A stretch of 64,000 bases of DNA, taken from contig NC_081412.1 of NCBI RefSeq assembly GCF_030272615.1, positions 98,517,796 through 98,581,795 on the forward strand, in the 5' to 3' direction. Below, piece after piece: positions 11,082-23,290 of this stretch. The notes below the pieces were generated by a model. That model saw only the letters and a list, made by a program, of their open reading frames with translations. It had not been told where the DNA came from and made no database searches. A program made the translations under genes and the position numbers. The DNA is from Cryptomeria japonica. Its lineage: Eukaryota; Streptophyta; Pinopsida; Cupressales; Cupressaceae. The first letter of the stretch is position 1, and each line of letters opens with the position of its first letter.

Positions 11082-12532
11082 TGTATGCGGGAAAAGCGGG
11101 TCGATAGAACTTAAAATGTGAAAAATGAAGCCTAAGGAGCCCTTGCTCACACACCCACAAGACTTCTTGGTGCAAGTTATGGAGTCATGAAGAATGACTC
11201 AACTTCCCAAGGATGGTTCCATGGTTCTCTATCTCACAAGGTCCCTCAAACCAATGTTTTTGCTCTTAGATCACTGAGAAAAATGGTTTAGGGATGACAA
11301 ATGCAAGAATGAGGGATGTTTTGAATGATTTTATTATGAAATGCATCCTAAGCTATGCATGATCTTATGAATGTAATAAACTAGATTATAAGATGATAAG
11401 ATTAGTAGCAAGACTATCCTAGCATGATATATTAGTCTATGATTGAGCTAAAATGATAAAGAAAATACTCTAAACATGCATATTTAGATTAATTCCTATC
11501 TAAAAGAGAGGCTAAATGATGAGCATAAATGACATATGAAAGCTTGAATGTATTTGAGCATAAGTATGATACTAAAGACTTGGATCCTAAATGGAGGGAT
11601 GGAGAGCTCTATTTATAGCAAAAATAGGGCAATGGATGGCCAGGATTGGATAATCTTATCAAGGGTTGAGTTTGAAAGTTGGGAATCCATGTTCACAATT
11701 CTCACCAATGAAATGGTGACAATTGTCAACATAAGGTTGGGTTGAGGAGAGAGGTAGGAAGCATTAAATGCTCGAGTAGACCTCACGGTTACCTTAAGAG
11801 GTAAGGATTAGGATTAGATTAGGGTTTATCCAATGGATAAAGCTTTTACCCAAAGGATAAACTCTTGTGCAAGGGATTAAGGAATAACCATTGTCAAAGC
11901 ATTAAAGGCTTGATGAGACCCTTGGGTTACATGGAGGTTGAGTTTAGGGAAATTCTTTAATCATGCTAGAGGGTTGAGTTAACCATTAATGGTTTGGGAG
12001 ACTTTCAAAGTTTAGTGGTTGAAGCCTTTAAGGGTTTTCAAAGACTTTGAGGGTTTGAGAAGTGACTTCCCCTTGCTTAGGGATGTGACAATATTTAGGA
12101 GATGGGTAAGGCTAATTTAGAAGTGATTAGAAGCATCTAGAAGGGGCTTAGGAATAGGGTTTAGGAGGCAAGTGGGAGATGTAGGATTTTGCAAGTGGAT
12201 GAAGAGATAATAGGATTTAATTGAAATAAAGTTAATTTAATTCAATTTGGTTGCAATTTGGGAAATTGAATAAATTAGATTTATTCAATTTAGGATAACT
12301 ATTTAATTAAATTTGAATTTAATTAAAAGTGGATAGAAGGGATTTAATTGAATAAAATGATTTATTTTTTTAAATGGAAAAAGAGGTTTAGTGAATTTAA
12401 TTTAAATAAATTGAATAATTTACTTAATTTAAATAGAGGAATGTGGGCGATTCAATTAAATTGGATTTAATTAAATAGAGAAATGAACATAAAATATTCA
12501 TTTAGGAATATGGTCATTTTTATATGTCTACA
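11082..12532 (-). repeat. A1 5' LTR
   Basis: On the plus strand it runs from TGTATGCGGG to ATATGTCTACA, giving TGT...ACA ends. The PBS abuts its inner end, and A2 coding sequence begins right outside its outer end. U3 is rich in TTAATTTAAT-type runs (12200-12530), as in the LTRs of A2, H and the one at 61396. Length is 1451 bases. Confidence 0.85.
11609..11618 (-). promoter_or_regulatory. A1 LTR TATA box
   Basis: The minus strand reads CTATAAATAG inside the LTR, about 530 bases before its inner end, in a GAGCTC context. It is the only good TATA box in the LTR in the right orientation. Confidence 0.65.
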
Positions 12533-12537
12533 GATAC

Positions 12538-13392
12538 TGTTCTAGAACATGAATATTCGCCACATCCTTCATCCTTGATTTGGAGAGGTGGTGTTGTAGG
12601 TGTGCGAGATGATGATGTTGGTGTATCTGAAATATTCAAGGATTCCATTTGCATGGTGAGTGGAGTTGCTTGATTGATTGGGATTCGATTCTCTGTGCTT
12701 GCTCCGAGGTAGTTACAATGTTGAAAGGTGTTCAAATCGCCCTGTATTGTGATCTCAATGCCATTATAAGGGAACTCAACACATTAGTGGAAAGTGGAAG
12801 GTACTTCCTGCATGGCATGTATCCACGGGCGTCCTAGTAGCATATTGTATCCCACCCCTTGGTCCAAAACTTGAAAGGTGATATTGGTGGTGACAAGTCC
12901 TACTTGTACAGATAAGGTCACCACACCCTTGGATGGGCGTTCTTCATCATCATAAGCTTTAATATTTATTCACTTAGTGATATCAATATGATAATGTGAG
13001 TAACCCAAAGCTTTGATTAGGTTAAGAGTGCATATGTTGAGTCCAACTCCACTATCTATTAAGATTCTTCTGACTTTTCTTCTGTGAACAAGTACTTCTA
13101 GTTGAAGAGGATTATTGTGCATGGGTCTATCTATTGGTACATCTTGCTCTGTGAATTCTACCTTGGAGGCAGCTAGATTTCCAACCATGGATTGAAGGGT
13201 GTTTTCATCTATGTCATGGGCGACAACAAATTTTTGGAGAGCCTTATCTAGGATTGCCTTGTGACCCGGGGAGATACGAAGCAACTCAAGCAATGAAATT
13301 TATGCTGGGGTCTTTCTTAGTTGATGCACTACACTATAGTTACTAGTTGGTGAAGGTGGATAAGATGGTATCCCTTGCAATGTGACTTTGGA
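12538..13392 (-). pseudogene. A2 aspartic protease and start of the G-patch region
   Basis: The active site is intact as RRILIDSGVGLNICTL, followed by NIKAYDDEERPSKG and YNMLLGRPWIHAM, the C-terminal protease signature. Downstream segments align with the A1 region before its G-patch (CGEYSCSRT against GMGEYSLEP), after which the A1 LTR interrupts. A stop before INIKAYDDEE (about 12967) and one in LRKTPA-ISLLELL (about 13303) break the frame. Compared with A1, the DSG site and the Trp of GRPW are preserved here. Confidence 0.88.
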
Positions 13393-15553
13393 TCAGTGAG
13401 TAATAACTACATAATCTTGGTTCCTTGGATTGACAGTAATGGTAGCCACTATTTCATCTCCTGCACTAATTGTATTGATTGCATAATCATATGCTACATT
13501 GTTATAATTTGTAGTATTATTCTGTGTCCCTGAACTGGAAGCCTTTCCTTTGTCATTTTTGACAAAAGGATCCTTGAATATATTATGCTCTGTGTTAGTA
13601 GATCCCTTTTTAGCATCCATATTAATGTCACCCTGATCAATGAGATCTTGTATCAAATTTTTGATATTATAACAACTTGCTTTTTTATGGCCTTTAGCAT
13701 GATGATACTCACAAAAGTCATTGTCATTCCACCAAGCAGGTTTGAAAGGACCCAACTCATATGGTCTAACTTCTGGTAGAGTGATGACATTGGTTTGAAT
13801 AAACTTTTTAAGAGCTCAATTGGTTCCCCAAGGGGTGTATAATTCATTATAGGTGTATTGATCCTTGGAGGGCTTGATTACCAGATTGGACTGCATTAGC
13901 ATTTGTTGATGTTGTATTACTACCTTGAGATTGATTTCTATTGGAAACAAAAGAATCAAATAGTCCTTGAAGTGATACCATTGGTTGAGCTCTATGGACA
14001 ACACAGGCGTCTACAACCCCGTCACTTGTTACATTCTTATTCTTGGACAAGAACTTTGGTTTTTCATTGTTTGAATTATTGGTTGGTCCATTGTCTTTGT
14101 GACATTTCAATATCCCTTGCTCTACGAGTCCCTTTTCACACTTTATACCCTTTTCTGTTATTTCCTTGAATGTATGAAGACATTGCATTTGTAATGGATA
14201 TTTAACTCGAGGAATGAGGTTCTCAATGAATATTTCCACTTGTTCATCTTCTGGAATATGATTGAGACATGTGCGGTACAAAGCTCTCCATCGTTGTAAG
14301 AATAAAGCGAATGTCTCACCTTCCCTTTGCTTGGTAGCACAAAAATCCATTAAAGTGATTGAATTATCTATATTATGTGAAAAATTTGTTATAAACTGCT
14401 CTACCAATTCACCTCATGAGGTAATTCTTGGTGGTAAATGAGAAAACCACTCTAATGTTGTTCCTCCTAGGCTCTTGGGAAATAAACGCATCAAATATAT
14501 GTCTTCATGGGCTACTTCAATGGATATTGTATAAAAATCTCTGACATAATCCAAGGGGTTACTTTTTCCTCTGTATTTATCGAACTTTGGGGTCTCAAAA
14601 TGTTGTGGAAAAGGAGGCATATACAAAGTCCTATCGAAAGGATAAGGAAAAATATCTTCCATGGTGTAGCTCTTATTTTCACTTCCTGTTTGCATATGAG
14701 TCATTTGTCTTTGGAGATTCTGCACTTTTTGAGCTAATATTTTTGTTTGGGTCAAAGGTGTACTGGCCATATAGGTATTTCCCATAAAAGGACTGGTGTT
14801 TGAGTATGTTGGACGTTGCTGGAACATTGATTGAGTATGCAATTGTGTACCTTGATTTTCACTGGGTGTTGAGAAGAATGCAAATTGAGTACTAACACTA
14901 GGGTGGCTTGATCTGTACATTCCAATGGAGCCTCAATTCATATTCTGACCATTGTAGGTAGACCCAACTAAAACTGATCCTGAGGGTTGGGTAGCACTTG
15001 TTGTTGCAGTATTTTGAGCCATTGTTACTGCCGTTGTTTGTGAAGTAACATTGGAAGTAGTTTGGGATGTAACTCCTGATTGATAATTATGAGTTGACAT
15101 CATCATATTTTGAGTTATTGCAACTTGTGTGCTTTGAGATGTACCCTGAGTTGAGTTTGAAGACGTTGCTTGTGTTTATATAACAATGGGTGTCTGATTC
15201 ATATTTTAATTTAAGGTTGCTCCTGGTGTTAATATTGTTGAAATATCAACCATTGGGAGTAACTTGGCCCCATTTTGAATTAAAAATGAAAGGTATCTAT
15301 CTCTATCATTGTTGATAAGTGCGTTTAAGATCATGAGGAGTTGTAGATCTTGTTGAGTTGCCTCTAATTCTTCTTGTGTCAAATTGTCTTGTATTTCATC
15401 AACTAATGGCAATTTATTTGTATTTAATGTCAATGTTGCAGGTCGTCTAGCCTATGGTTGTTGGTAAGTTGATAAATCCATGTTCCATGTGGGGTTGAAC
15501 AATGGGTCATTATTCAGATTCATTTTAGCTCTTTGTGATCTAGTAACTGGCAT
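13393..15553 (-). pseudogene. A2 gag, broken
   Basis: The start at 15551-15553 opens MPVTRSQRAKMNLNND. A Ser/Thr/Gln-rich stretch follows, then the capsid domain (PKFDKYRGKSNPLDYV, LMRLFPKSLGGTTLEWFSHL, ATKQREGETFALFLQRWRAL) and a zinc knuckle CEYHHAKGHKKASC at about 13690-13735. Stops occur near 15450, 15205, 14935 and at 14411, and a frameshift lies near 13815. The codons before and after each break keep the family pattern, so these are decay events in a once continuous gag. Confidence 0.88.
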
Positions 15554-17910
15554 GAATGACTTCTATGACACCTAGGAAATACAAGACCTTGGACAAGTTA
15601 TGATGTAATCTAAAATAATGATGTTAGACTCTAACACTCTATTGGGGAGGAATTTGTTCTTGTTTGGTAAGCCTTTCAAGTTGTTATCGAACAATTTCTT
15701 GTGCGGCTTGCCTCTCAATCCAGACTGATTTTCAGATTTAGTTGTCTATAACAAATTCAACTTCTTTGTACTAAGGAAGATATTCTCAACTCCCAAGCAA
15801 GGTTATCCAAACCATCAATTATTTCTAATTGATCATCGTTTGGCCCAAGGTTGGGTTGTTCAAAAGGGTATTCACCATCACCTGGTAAACCCATGCAAAT
15901 GATATGCTACAAGACCTCCTATAGATAATGGGTTGTGATAGATGTGAGTGAAGACTATGCAAGGATTAATTTGAGACTAAAATGATCTACATGGACTTTG
16001 ATGTAATCTATTGAAGTATGCAAAAATAACTCTATCCTAAGAGGGACGTAAATGATTGTAATGCAAAGATAATTTTGGATGCAACTAAATGACAAAGACC
16101 GACCTTATTTCTAGGCGTGAAGTGAGGAATTGTGCAAAGACTTATGCAACATGAGGATGCAATTTGTGACCATGCATAGACTATAAAAATGTATGAGATC
16201 TGAGATCACAAGAGATAATCATGTTTTCTCCATCCTTCTGAAAGTGATAAACTTGTTCAACTTGTTGGGTTATTGTTGACAAAACTTGATTGTGTTTGAC
16301 TGATTTTTTGGTTGTGTTTTGACTGATGTTTGATTGTTTGATAGCTAACCTTGAAAATATGAATAAAACACAACAACAAGTAAGAATATAGTTTGATGTA
16401 ATCCAAACAAAAGAGTGTATGTTATTTACATGATCTTTTCAAATCCCCATTGTTTCTAGGATCTTTTCAAACCCTGATTGTTTTCGATAGATTTTGGCCA
16501 AACGAACACAAATCAGTCAGACTCTTCTAATATCAAGGGTCATTTATAATACCATAGCCCACATATTGATACTCCTTTAGCTCAAACAACCCTATCACAG
16601 CCTAAGGTGTGCCCATTTTTTTAGCTTTTGCCAAAAGTTGAACCATAGAGAATTTCTTCTCAATTGGATGATTTTCTTGGGAGATGTATGGTGAGTGTCT
16701 TGGGGGCAGATTATTCCCCACCCTTTCACTGTGATATTACAAATGTTTGGATATTGACTCAGCTTGGCCTATATTTCTTAAGGTTTGTAGTCAGGCTTCT
16801 ATTTGACGTGTCAATGATAAACTCCATAAAGAGGCTTCCCAACCTTTAGAACAAAGGCGTTTCACATCTCAAGGATACTGGGGGAAGGCTATCAATGAAC
16901 ACTGATGTTGGATGTGATTTTCATTACAATCCACATTTGATTATAATGAGTGGGAATACTTGGCTTTAGCTGTTCCCCACTTAGGCCATTCCCCTCTCAC
17001 CGGCCTCATGGGCTTCTCAGGAGGGTAGTCCCGGTAAAGGTTTTATCCTAATTGCAATAAAGGAAAGAAAGCATAAAGAGTGAATATGGATTTTTGATCA
17101 CCCAATTAAGGGGAGAGAATATACCTATCACTTTCGAAACATGGTAGACAAATTTCTTTTTATCTCATCACAATGTGATCTAATTGCTATTTGGAGATAT
17201 TGCTCCAACAATCATGGTGTTTTTTAACCCAGATAGCAATAGTTAATGTTCTTTTTAAGCTCAAACATTGCAGTAATAAATCTCAATATTAGTTTGAAAA
17301 GCGTTGCAAGAAAATAAGCCTCGTAACAAAAGGAAATATGACATGTTCTTTTCCCATATAAATTGAAGTGTGGCTTGTTCTTTTTATCCCTTTGTAGCAA
17401 AAAAGTAAAATTTGACTTGTTCTTTTTAATTTGCACCAAAAAGACAATGTGAGCTAATATAAATCCATTGGACCTACAACAAATATTAGCACCTGCAAAA
17501 CCCCTTGAAACATTAGTCAATATTGTGGGTTGACAAGCCTGGAATTTCCTTTGGGTTACAAAACTTTGCTTGTTGTCTGTGACTGATACGCTGGAACAAA
17601 AAACATTAGCAAAACTAGAGTGTCATAAATACTTGAGAAAATATAGAACAGAAAGCTCCTGAAAACATCCAACGAATGTGAATCATATTCTAATCGAATG
17701 TGAATTACTATATAAGCAGATGCGAATTTCTGTCACATCGATTGTGAATTTCTGTCTGTGCGGATGCAGCTTAGAGTCTAAGCAAATGTGGTGTTCTGTT
17801 TGAGCGAATGTGAATTGAGAATAGACATAATTTTTTAAAGACAGAGAGAAATCTGCAAAACAGAGGATCAATTCAAAATAATATTACCCATGACCTCAAT
17901 TTCATCGAAT
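15554..17910 (-). other. A2 5' leader, gag-proximal part
   Basis: Non-coding. The block 16530-17150 matches the A1 leader. The zone 17215-17460 has repeated TTCTTTTTAA (plus-strand spelling). An array of CGAATGTGAAT-type motifs lies at 17677-17830. The leader continues beyond insertion H at 20329-20777. No ORF here shows family resemblance. Confidence 0.7.
17677..17830. repeat. CGAATGTGAAT motif array in the A2 leader
   Basis: Six to seven copies of a motif close to GCGAATGTGAAT, about 25 bases apart, all in one orientation. A further three copies stand at 20617-20700, on the other side of H; without H the two groups are part of one zone. Its position matches that of the ATGCGCTA cluster in A1, but the motif differs. 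Confidence 0.7.
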
Positions 17911-17915
17911 ATGTC

Positions 17916-18036
17916 TATAGACACCTAAAATTGCCCTGTCTAATTAAATAAATATTTTTATTTATTTAATTATTTTATCCCAAGTCTTCTATTAATTAAA
18001 TAAATCTTTATTTATTTAATTAATTCATTAATGACA
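17916..18036 (+). repeat. H 5' LTR stub
   Basis: It matches 19519-19638 of the 3' LTR almost base for base as far as TTAATTCATTAAT and then diverges abruptly. The first two bases read TA instead of TG. Confidence 0.8.
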
Positions 18037-19504
18037 CGCCAAATATATCTGGATTTCATGTAGTTTGCACCTGCATCATCACATGTTAGCATATCTCATT
18101 TCATACATACATATAGATATTACAATAGCGTCACATCTTGCATATATCATTATTTGCATTCTCATTTAAAATATAAAATGCCAAAATAATAACACATCAT
18201 GCATCTCATCCTGTGAATAATCATATCATATCATTATCATGCATCCATATGCATTTAGTACATTCACATTTGCATCATGAAAAACATAAAAGAACAAAAA
18301 TATATTGCATTTAATCATGTACATATTTGCATCAATATCATAAGAATCATAAAATCATCATAAAGCATATAGAACATCACATAGGAACACATGCATATAG
18401 CTGCCACAAGGAATTAATCATCACACACACACACACACATCAAAAAATAAAGTGTCATGCTACAATGATGTCAAAATATTTCATATGGCTACAAAATCAC
18501 CCAAAAACTGATGCAAAATGGATCCAAGAGAGCTATGATGAAGACCCTCCCTCAGAGTCGACATTCTTTGAAGGAATCTGAGCTCCCAAAGGACCAACCC
18601 TTGGATCATCTCGTTTGTCCCCTCCTACAGACCCTGCGGTACCATCTTTTTACCAAAGCAATCAGCAGTCTTGTTTTTTCCCAAATCTCAGGCATATACA
18701 TAATGTGTCTCAATCCCATCACCTTGATCATGACGCAGTCCTTAGTAGTCAAATATGTTCTTAACTTCTGTGTCACAAGGAATCACTCTCTAGACTCAAT
18801 ACGGGGTAAGTACTCCTGCATCCAATCAAATCAATCGTGTCAATCCTAGTGGTACTCATGTTCATCACATAGTGCTTCTTATCTTATCCTAGCCTAGCCT
18901 AGTACCTATGTCCATCACATGGTGTTGCTCATTAGGCTCTATCCTAGTGCTTATGTCTATCACATGGCGCTGCATCCTAGTGTATATGTTTGTCACATTT
19001 GCACTTAATCCTATTTTGCTAGAGCACTCACTAGATTTTATCAATTCGATGACTTATCTTATACTCAGCTTAGCAAACCTACTTGTTTTAGGGCACCTGT
19101 TGAGTGAATCCTCTCGGCAACTTATCCAATTGGCAATGTATGTTTATCACATAATTGTCAATTCTAGCCTTGTTTTTAGTTGTCTTCCCTAAGGCACTTG
19201 TTTGAGTGAATCCTCTCAATAGCTTATCCAATTGATAGCATATGTTCATCATAGAACTATCAATTTTGGCCTTTTAAGACATAGACACAATTTTATTGAT
19301 TCCTCTCGAGTCAGTCTTTTTCCTGCGTGACCTTGTCACCCTATCTTGTCAGTCCTTTCTAGCCTTTCTTTCTTATCGAGAGATTGTCTGTGATCTTTGC
19401 AAACATTTTCATCCAATCTCTCAAGGGGGCATATCATTCCCATCTTGGGGCAACTTTGTATCAGTTTTTCTTCTTTGAGCCAACACGACAAGCTGCATTG
19501 TCTC
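18037..19504 (+). other. H internal remnant, 3' untranslated type
   Basis: No gag or pol. The first 300 bases are rich in CATCATATCAT-type runs, with a short CA repeat at 18422-18440. From about 18840 to 19290, degenerate repeats of the type TATGTYYATCACATGGTG recur every 50-100 bases. The small ORFs 18327-18849 and 18908-19192 follow these repeats and look fortuitous. Confidence 0.6.
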
Positions 19505-19518
19505 AAAGAGGGGCAAAA
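19505..19518 (+). other. H polypurine tract
   Basis: AAAGAGGGGCAAAA directly precedes the TGTAGACACC start of the 3' LTR. Confidence 0.8.
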
Positions 19519-20323
19519 TGTAGACACCTAAAATTGTCCTGTCTAATTAAATAAATATTTTTATTTATTTAATTATTTTATCCTAAGTCTTTTATTAATT
19601 AAATAAATCTATTTATTTAATTAATTCATTAATCCTCTTCTAAGCCTTTCCTCATTTAAATAAATACTTTTATTTATTTAAATTGTCCTTTTCCTAAATT
19701 AAATAAATAATATATTTATTTAATTGATCCCACTTTTTCTATTAATTAAATAAATCTTTATTTATTTAATTGATTCATTAACCTTTTATACCCATGACAC
19801 ATGTCATTCATCTCTTAATTCTTCTCTTACCTACCCCCTTAATCATTTAATTATTTCCTCTACCTACCCTTTAATCCTAGCCGACCATTTATCTTTACAA
19901 CTTTTAATCTTATCCCTACATTTCTTATAGTGCTTTCTATATAAGAGGATGCCCTCTTCCTTTTCAACCCTAATCAATGCATCTAATCAATCCAGCTCGC
20001 TGATCAATGCATCTAAACACTCATATGCAATAAAGTCTTCTTATGATCAAGCTATCAACCATAATCCATTCTTTATTGAGCTCTTGTGCACACATAAAAT
20101 CTGAGAGCAAATATATCAAACAAGATCAATGGAGATAGGAGACAATGGAGATTGAAACCCTACTTGACATGTGAATGGTAATATTGTTTTATTTTGTTGA
20201 TTTGCATGATCTTAGGTATCTCTATTGGTATTGGTGAATGTTTCATTGTAGGACCTAGATTGTTTGTGGTTGAATCTTTATGGTTTTACAATAGTTTATC
20301 ATCATCACTTTTCACCGTATACA
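19519..20323 (+). repeat. H 3' LTR
   Basis: It runs from TGTAGACACC to CACCGTATACA, 805 bases, followed by TSD ATGTC. A TATA box (TATATAAG) lies at 19938-19945. The AT-rich U3 relates it to the A1 and A2 LTRs. Confidence 0.8.
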
Positions 20324-20328
20324 ATGTC

Positions 20329-20777
20329 AAATTTCTCCAGGTATTTATGCACAAGGCTATAGTTTTGGATAGAGCAGTTAATTCTTCTAGGTTTTGGAGT
20401 TTTCTTTCTATCCCGAGTACTCGCTGATGAGCCCTTTGTTGTCTTCAGTTCTCTAATTTCCTTCTTTCACTTGAGATCTTGAATCTTACCTTCCTTGTCA
20501 TGAATCATATGCATTTCACACAAAAAAAATAAAAACTTCTAGATTTAGAAATCATATATGGGTTAGAAGCACAAATAGATCGTGAACTACAATGATAAAA
20601 GAAATCGAGCATATGATTAAACCCAACGAATGTGAATCTTTGTTTAGGCAAATGCAAACATGGATATGAGCGAATGCAAATTTATGTTTGCTTGAAGTCG
20701 TAGCACTTCCTGTGTGTCTGTACAAAATCTGCAAAAAACACAAAAAATCATGCCAAAAAGGTTAAAAGCTATTTATT
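20329..20777 (-). other. A2 5' leader, PBS-proximal part
   Basis: Leader sequence beyond insertion H, with three more CGAATGTGAAT-like motifs at 20617-20700. No coding sequence. Confidence 0.55.
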
Positions 20778-20793
20778 CATGTCAAGTTCACCA
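20778..20793 (-). other. A2 candidate primer binding site
   Basis: The minus strand reads TGGTGAACTTGACATG two bases from a CA end (GCATGAAACA). The place corresponds to the A1 PBS, but the sequence differs, so this is tentative. Confidence 0.45.
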
Positions 20794-20795
20794 TT

Positions 20796-21817
20796 TGTTT
20801 CATGCTTTAAATCATCATAGAAATCATAGTTAATTAGACTAAAAGGAACAATCACAAAATTTCTTAACTAATTAAACCAATTCTAAACATAAACCAATAG
20901 AATGGATGCAAAATCAAATTAATTTAAACAAATAAAACTCCCTATTCTGCATCATAACTTCCATTGTCCTTCTCCAAAATTATGATGTGAGTGGCTCTCA
21001 GATATTGCACTGGGATTCCTACATAGATTAGACACAATAATTTTAAAGATCGTGATTGTTCAAAATGAAGAAATGAGGTTGCTTTTATAGATTTTTGGGT
21101 GAGAAATGGAACTCAAGTGCTGATTGATAGTTGACTGATTTTGATTGATCTGTTAACTCATTTAGATTGATTTGTTAAGTAGATTGAATGGAAAGATAAT
21201 TCAATTGATTGATTAGTTAACTAGATAGATTGGCTAGTTAACTTAATTGATTGAGAGAAGACTGAATAGATTGATTAGTCAAAAAAAGGTGATTGAGAGT
21301 GAAAAGGGGAGATTGGAGAGTTAACTAATTTGATTAATCAATCATGATTTTCAACATGTGTTGTAGGATTTTGAAATTGAAATTCATTTTCATTTTAATT
21401 TTGATTTTTGAATGATGAAATTGAAATGCACATTTAGTTGAAATTTGATGAAATTCAAATTTGGGAACTTGAAATTAGATGAAATTAGTTGAAATTCAAA
21501 TTTGAGGAATCAGAAGAATAAATAAATAAATAAATTAATTTAAATAAAATTATTTAATCATTAGAAATGGGATTGACTAGATAATAATGATTATTTAATT
21601 AAGGAATAAATCATAATTAAGTAAATAATTAATCTTTAAGAAAGGTTAAATGATTAATTGATGAAGAAGATAGAAATTGAATAATTAGCAATGTTCAAAG
21701 GCGATGATTTGAATTAGTTGGAAGAATTGATTAGCTTAATTAAATAATTAAAAAAATATTTAACTAATAGGACGATTAATTAATACATGATTGATAAGAC
21801 ATTTTTAGGTGTCTACA
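20796..21817 (-). repeat. A2 5' LTR
   Basis: On the plus strand it runs from TGTTTCATGC to TAGGTGTCTACA, 1022 bases. The outer end is firm (ACATTTTTAGGTGTCTACA, as in related LTRs here); the inner end depends on the tentative PBS. A TATA box (minus strand CTATAAAAGC) lies at 21081-21090. U3 at 21500-21790 is made of ATTAATTAAATAA runs. Confidence 0.65.
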
Positions 21818-21822
21818 CAAAG

Positions 21823-22349
21823 CACGTCTTATTGAGTATAAAGCTTGATGCATCACTCACACCCAATAGGGTAGCGAGAAGAACTATGCTTTGATACCAC
21901 TATAATAGATACCCCATTTTTTTTGGAATTTATTTGCTAAGTTAATAAGTGGTAGCATGAAATGAAGTATTGATTTCTTATTGATTGAAATATTTTTTAA
22001 ACTTCATTTTATTTTATTTTTATCGGTAATTGTTGATTATTTATATTAAAATATTAGGATTTAAACCTGGCCCGGACTAGGTGAGGTTACATCAAGGGAA
22101 CCCCTCCCCATACCAACAAGGCACCATAGTGCAAGACCCTTTAATAGGTCAAACATTACATACTAGTTTTGACTCTGCCCTTATCATGAGAACGAAGAAG
22201 CATATTGATTGAAACTTCCTCCTTAACTCTCTTGTCCCTCTTACTCTTCACCTCTATCCATCCTTTCTCATGATTCCTAGCTTCCTGCATCTTTGTCTTG
22301 TATTCAAAAATAGGAACCCGCCTAACCTCCAGATTTCTTGCATAATCTT
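21823..22349. other. Junction region with a copia-type PBS remnant
   Basis: The minus strand at 21884-21899 reads TGGTATCAAAGCATAG, the initiator-Met primer form, so a fragment of a minus-strand copia element (start of its internal region and perhaps its LTR from about 21903) flanks A2. The rest is AT-rich and untyped. Confidence 0.4.
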
Positions 22350-23290
22350 GATTTTAATTTTTTTCCAACCCATCACAACAACTTGCCTTTGGGCAGGTTT
22401 TTACCCTCAATCCTTGATTACTACCCTTTCCTGATATGTCATCTCTAGTACTAGTATCATCATTGGCATTAGTCAGAGTCATAGAATCTCCTTCAGGCAC
22501 AAAGGAAGAAGTGTCATCATACTGAGATGTAGCATGAGCAACACCCATCTCCTTGGAAGCTTGAGGGGAATCAATTTGGCTGCCATTTTCCACCACATAA
22601 TGGGTATCAGAAACATCTTTCCGCCACATACCTTGTATTTTTTATTTTTTTCTATTCATAACTTGCAACAATATGACCCATCTGGAAGAATCGACAACAT
22701 ATAAAGGGGATGCCCTCATAATCCACTGGTTGTAGCCAATTTCTCTCTCTAGACTTAAAAAAAATCAGCGAAAAATCCTTTTTTGACATCCATTTCAACT
22801 AGGATATGGGCAAAGGTTGTGTGCTAAAACCCTAGGGAACCCTTGTCCACTCCCAAGAATTTTCCCAATGAGTCTCAAATAACCTTGAAACAAGACTCAA
22901 ATCGGAATCGCAAAGGAAGTTATGGAAGTCTTGCCCACATTGGAACTTTGTCAAAGGATTTTGTGGTCGATTGAAGGTTGGATACCATGGTTTTAGAAGC
23001 AGCAAATACTTATCCTCCCAACTCCATTAGTATTCACAAAGGACTTTTAGATCTAGTTCATTGTTGAAAACAACCATGAAATGGCCTCTTACCCTCGAGA
23101 AAATCTAGCATCCCCCTCAAGAATGGATTTCCAAAATGTTTTGATCCATTTGTGAAGTTTGCTCAAAATCGGCCAAAAACCCTTGAACCTCCTGATCAAT
23201 CCCAACTTAGAAAAATATTTCTCATTTTCTTTAACTTCATTAGCTATCTTGACCCCTAGATGCATTGTCAACTTTTTTGTAGCTGGGATA
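22350..23290 (-). pseudogene. LINE ORF1 remnant (DUF4283 plus zinc knuckle)
   Basis: On the minus strand from 23271 the frame gives GLIRRFKGFWPILSKLHKWI, then after a frame change GHFMVVFNNELDLKVLCEY and WEDKYLLLLKPWYPTFN, the pattern of the DUF4283 domain of plant L1-like ORF1. A degenerate knuckle (CCRFFQMGHIVAS) is read near 22640-22690, followed by a hydrophilic tail (22354-22629). Many frameshifts and stops make this a relic. ORF1 proteins bind the LINE RNA. Confidence 0.75.

Larger units (their letters stand above)
1..12532 (-). mobile_element. A1: Tat-lineage Ty3/gypsy LTR retrotransposon, 3' end off the window
   Basis: Read on the minus strand the order is 5' LTR, PBS, a 3-kb leader, gag with a zinc knuckle, aspartic protease, G-patch, RT, RNase H, a second RNase H and integrase, ending at a stop at 760-762. 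RT before integrase is the gypsy order, and a second RNase H between RT/RNH and integrase is the mark of the Tat group. The frames carry many stops, one visible frameshift and an integrase deletion, so the copy is dead. It interrupts the related element A2 at 12532/12533: A2 coding sequence resumes just beyond the LTR. The right-hand target copy would be GATAC (12533-12537); its partner and the 3' LTR lie left of position 1. Confidence 0.9.
17916..20323 (+). mobile_element. H: internally deleted plus-strand LTR element
   Basis: TSD ATGTC is present at 17911-17915 and 20324-20328. A 120-base stub of the 5' LTR, an internal part with no coding capacity, a polypurine tract and a full 3' LTR follow in plus orientation. 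The stub and the 3' LTR start with the same sequence (AGACACCTAAAATTG and AT-rich TAATTAAATAAAT runs). Most of the 5' LTR and all gag-pol are missing, so one deletion joined the 5' LTR to the 3' untranslated part. Confidence 0.8.
12533..21817 (-). mobile_element. A2: related Tat-lineage gypsy element, cut by A1
   Basis: 5' LTR (20796-21817), PBS, leader, gag and protease are present on the minus strand. The coding region stops abruptly at 12533 where the A1 LTR begins, so the rest of pol must lie on the far side of A1, left of the window. A2 is therefore older than A1. The leader also carries insertion H. The right-hand target copy would be CAAAG (21818-21822). Confidence 0.85.

Noticed and set aside
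18327-18849. Two overlapping plus-strand ORFs in H
   Set aside because: They follow CAT-rich repeats and have low-complexity translations, with no gag or pol motif.
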